Source: Tetradesmus obliquus (lineage: Eukaryota > Chlorophyta > Chlorophyceae > Sphaeropleales > Scenedesmaceae). Taken from it: 64,000 nt of DNA. This document shows positions 61,041 to 64,000 of this stretch, piece after piece. Location: contig CP126200.1 in NCBI GenBank assembly GCA_030272155.1, positions 744,001 to 808,000 of the forward strand, read 5' to 3'. The notes beneath the pieces are model-generated. The model saw only the letters and a list, made by a program, of their open reading frames with translations, was not told the DNA's origin and made no database searches. The translations under genes were made by a program, and so were the position numbers. How positions within the stretch are numbered: position 1 is the first letter of the stretch; every line of letters begins with the position of its first letter.

Positions 61041-62456
61041 AGGAGTACCTGCTGTGTGGCTTTGACTTTGTGCTGGCGCCGCTGGTGCAGCCAGGCCACG
61101 AGCAGCCGGCGCTGCAGCTGCCGCAGGACGGCAGCGCAGTGACGCCGGTGATACGGGAGGAGCTGATGCTGACGTCAGCAACATGGGGCGGCCAGGTGGG
61201 TTGGGTAGGGGAGGGAGGACCTGGAGGGGGCCGGGGTGAGCAGCAGTCAACTGCAGGTTGTGGGCCAAGCATCTGCGCTGTGTCGTTGACTCAATACATA
61301 GCAGCTGGGTTACTGTGAGGTGGGATCAGCTCAAAAGGTTATAGAAAGATTGGATGACCTAGTCCCAGCTAGCAGCTGCCACAGGACGGCAGCATGGTGC
61401 AGCTAGTCATATGCAGGGAGCTGATGCTGACGTCAGAGACCTGGGCCGGCCAGGTGAGTGGGGCTTTACGGATTTTGCCTAGAGCGGTAGTCAGGTGCAG
61501 TGACGGTAGTCAGGTGCAGTGACGGTAGTCAGGTGCAGTGACGGTAGTCAGGTGCAGTGACGGTAGTCAGGTGCAGTGACGGTAGTCAGGTGCAGTGACG
61601 GTAGTCAGGTGCAGTGACGGTAGTCAGGTGCAGTGACGGTAGTCAGGTGCAGTGACGGTAGTCAGGTGCAGTGACGGTAGTCAGGTGCAGTGACGGTAGT
61701 CAGGTGCAGTGACGGTAGTCAGGTGCAGTGACGGTAGTCAGGTGCAGTGACGGTAGTCAGGTGCAGTGACGGTAGTCAGGTGCAGTGACGGTAGTCAGGT
61801 GCAGTGACGGTAGTCAGGTGCAGTGACGGTAGTCAGGTGCAGTGACGGTAGTCAGGTGCAGTGACGGTAGTCAGGTGCAGTGACGAAGATCATCATCGTC
61901 ATGGCATTCATCAAGCCAGCCCAAGTGAGTTGCGTGTATGACTCAGCTACAGGACTGAGCATTTGTGGTCTGTGATGTATCCCTCTTGAGCGGTATATCG
62001 GCTCGCTGGCTAGTGCCTGAGGCAGGTCTGTCCTGTACTGTGGTAGTGGTACCGGTATCGGTATCAACAAGCTCAAGTAGCTCTCTGCAGCACTGGAGCT
62101 GCTGACTCTGCTCAGTAGCATCAGCTACAATAGGGCTGCCAAGTCTTCTTCGGCAGCGTTTGTTCTGCAGACACCGATATGCTTGTACCGGCACTGTACA
62201 TACCCAACTCCACTGCCTGGCCTCATCAGCTCGCCAACAGCCTGGCTGGTGCCCTGGCAGCCTTTCTGCTTTTCACCTGAGTGTGGATTGTATGGCACAG
62301 CCCGCCGCAAGACCTGCAGCTGCCAACACCGCTGCTGCCTGTGCTGCTGCCTTTTGCTTCGCCACTACTGGCACTCATGTCATGCCAGACTATGGGCAAG
62401 GTCAGTTCCTGGATCGTCCCTGACTCACCCGAGCCTGAGCTGGCGCGCCCAACACC

Positions 62457-62505
<49 letters not shown>

Positions 62506-63762
62506 CCTCTGGCATTTGCTTCTTCATCCCCGCAGATTGTGGGCAAGGTCAGCTCTTGGATTGACACTGACTCGCCCGAGCCTCAGCTGGCGCAGCGCAG
62601 CGCAGCAGCACTGCAGCAGGAGCTGTCCTGGGCAGCCTTCCTGGGGCTGCAGGCGGTGCTGCTGCCCACCCCGCAGCAGCAGCACAAAAATGCGTTCAAC
62701 TTTGCACAGGTCGTAAACCAGGTGGGTGTGGTTGAGCTGCCGGGGACTGCTGCAGTAGTCTGATGTGCTTGGCAATCGTTGTTTGGAGCATAGGCGGGGG
62801 CAGGCAGATGAGGCGGGATAGCAGTATGCTTCCAGCAGCCCGCATCTGAGCAGCAGATCGACTGTTATGCATTTAGTTGCAGCTCGCCTGCCCCTGGATG
62901 CTGTGTGTCACACACCTTTCACCCAGAACAGTTGCGTGCTGTCACGTGGATGACATCTGATCGCTGGTCATTGCTGCTGCTGGTGGTGGTGGTGCTGCTG
63001 CTGTGCAGGCCCTGGGAGGCCTGAGCCACATGGCGCTGTGGCTGCAGCTGCCAATGACAGAGCCACCAGCAGCGCAGCAGCAGCAGCAGCAAGACGCCCC
63101 TGACGCCACCACAACCAGCAGCAGCAGCAGCAGCTTTGACTGGTTTGAGTACTGGTGCACGCTGTTCACGCTGTGTGACCAGAGCTCCCTGCTGGGTGTG
63201 GCGCTGGTGGTGCCGCCTGACCTGCCCTGCAAGAGGGCAGTGGCTCGCTGGCTGGCGCAGCCCCTCAAGGCGCTGCTGCTGCCCACCAGTGAGTGACACG
63301 TTCGTGTGACACTCTGCGATATGTTTTGTTGACAATATCGCTGCTGTGCTCACATGTACGTGTGCTGGCTGGCGCAGCCCCTCAAGGCGCTGCTGCTGCC
63401 AACCAGTGCATGCTGCAGCCGCACCTATATGTGTTGGCTGCATGCGCACACACTTCAGCAATGCTGTTGGCTGTGTGTGCTTGCATGGACTTGCTGCAAG
63501 TACGCGTCCAGTTGAAGCTGTATTTGGCCGTGGAACACTTGCTGCCAACTACCCTGTTTGCCAGTACATAGCTGTTAACTGCTGCTCTTTGTCACCCCTG
63601 CTGCTGCCGTCACTGCTGCTGCTGCTGCTGCCGTCACTGCTGCTGCTGCTGTTGCCGTCACCCCTGCCGCCAGGCGTGTTCACCACCAACAAGCGCGGCT
63701 ACCCAATCCTCAGCAAGGCCCACCAGGAGCTGCTGTCAACAGCCTACAGGCACAACGTGCAG
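60670..63762 (+). CDS. PRMT5: Protein arginine N-methyltransferase 5, N-terminal part
   Basis: Five exons: 60670-60759, 61043-61195, 62536-62721, 63009-63288, 63674-63762; the last has a donor (CAG|GTGGGC), so the gene continues past the window. 266 residues are present, about the N-terminal TIM-barrel domain. It starts MPLGKRSD, as plant PRMT5 starts MPLG. Then come YLLCGFDFVLAPLVQPGHEQ, IVGKVSSWIDTDSPEPQL, ELSWAAFLGLQAVLLPTP, FEYWCTLFTLCDQSSLLGVA and TTNKRGYPILSKAHQEL, a string of motifs matching plant PRMT5 in order. A poly-Q/poly-Ser insert interrupts exon 4. PRMT5 makes symmetric dimethylarginine on Sm proteins and histones. The catalytic Rossmann domain would lie downstream of the window. 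Phases agree throughout. Confidence 0.92.
61375..61460 (+). pseudogene. Partial duplicate of the PRMT5 exon-2 end
   Basis: Repeats the codons from LPQDGS to the exon end (ELMLTS, then TWAGQ) with the donor GTGAGT, and immediately precedes the minisatellite. Confidence 0.8.
61486..61884. repeat. 19-bp minisatellite, 21 copies
   Basis: Unit GGTAGTCAGGTGCAGTGAC, 399 bp in all, essentially without divergence, in PRMT5 intron 2. Each unit contains CAGGTG and GTGCAG, which look like a donor and an acceptor. Confidence 0.95.
62385..62450 (+). pseudogene. Partial duplicate of the PRMT5 exon-3 start
   Basis: Encodes MGKVSSWIVPDSPEPELAR-like sequence upstream of the real exon (62536-62721) and then runs into a CTG tract. 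A similar copy of the exon-4 end lies at about 63360-63410. Confidence 0.8.
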
Positions 63763-64000
63763 GTGGGCGGGACCAGACGCATTGGCATGTTGCACACGCA
63801 ATTGCCCTGTTGTGGCTTCTGTGCTTCCGACCGCATGCACGTGTTAGACAGCAGACAGTGTATGCCAATTCAGGCGTGGGTGTGCGCATTGGCAAGGATA
63901 CAGCCTTGAACTGATGCATACCCAACACAACAAGTGGCTGCCCAGGGCACTGCCTGTGCCTCCAACCTGCTGTCAACTTGCAGTAGTAATGCATCAGCCA

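Noticed and set aside
61486..61884. Regular short repeats resembling a CRISPR array
   Set aside because: The units are head-to-tail with no spacers and the genome is eukaryotic; it is a minisatellite.

Overview
The window is nuclear DNA of a green alga, most likely a chlorophycean. Protein-coding genes are split into many short exons with GT-AG introns, CAG/CTG triplet repeats are everywhere, and there is a plant-type TTTAGGG array. A divergent pair encodes a fused HydEF and HydG, the [FeFe]-hydrogenase maturases, in the arrangement known from Chlamydomonas. The TTTAGGG unit (rather than TTTTAGGG) and the extreme CAG load would suit Sphaeropleales such as Tetradesmus/Scenedesmus, but that is inference. 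All exon models were built by eye from splice sites, reading phase and family motifs. In every complete model the exon lengths sum to a whole number of codons.

Layout. 0.1-1.6 kb (-): part of a gene with homeodomain-like helices. 1.9-6.2 kb: no gene, but a degenerate satellite at 4.17-5.08 kb. 6.25-11.77 kb (-): secreted M43-type zinc metallopeptidase, 11 exons. 13.6-27.3 kb (-): HYDEF, 20 exons, 1029 aa. 27.9-34.7 kb (+): HYDG, 11 exons, 539 aa. 36.2-38.8 kb (+): protein with two rhodanese-like domains that lack the catalytic cysteine. 40.6-44.1 kb (+): unknown gene with a triplicated first exon. 46.6-47.6 kb (-): unknown 133 aa protein. 48.2-57.2 kb (+): RelA/SpoT-type (p)ppGpp synthetase with two EF hands, continuous in one 3-kb exon with HAT/TPR-like helical repeats. 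58.8-59.8 kb (-): small charged helical protein. 60.7 kb to the end (+): 5' part of PRMT5.

The HYDEF/HYDG pair shares a 606-bp upstream region, so co-regulation is likely. HydE and HydG are radical-SAM enzymes making parts of the H-cluster, and HydF is the GTPase scaffold that delivers it. No hydrogenase gene is in the window.

Four things stand out. (1) Inside a HYDEF intron, on the same strand, lies a candidate circularly permuted tRNA-Ser(AGA): the 3' half precedes the 5' half, the 7-bp acceptor stem is perfect, and a T6 run follows. (2) Introns across most genes contain repeated decayed copies of the neighbouring exon edge including its splice site ('exon echoes'). (3) A Ca2+-regulated (p)ppGpp synthetase is apparently fused to an RNA-processing-type helical repeat. 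(4) The metallopeptidase zinc site is assembled from three exons, one of only 12 nt.
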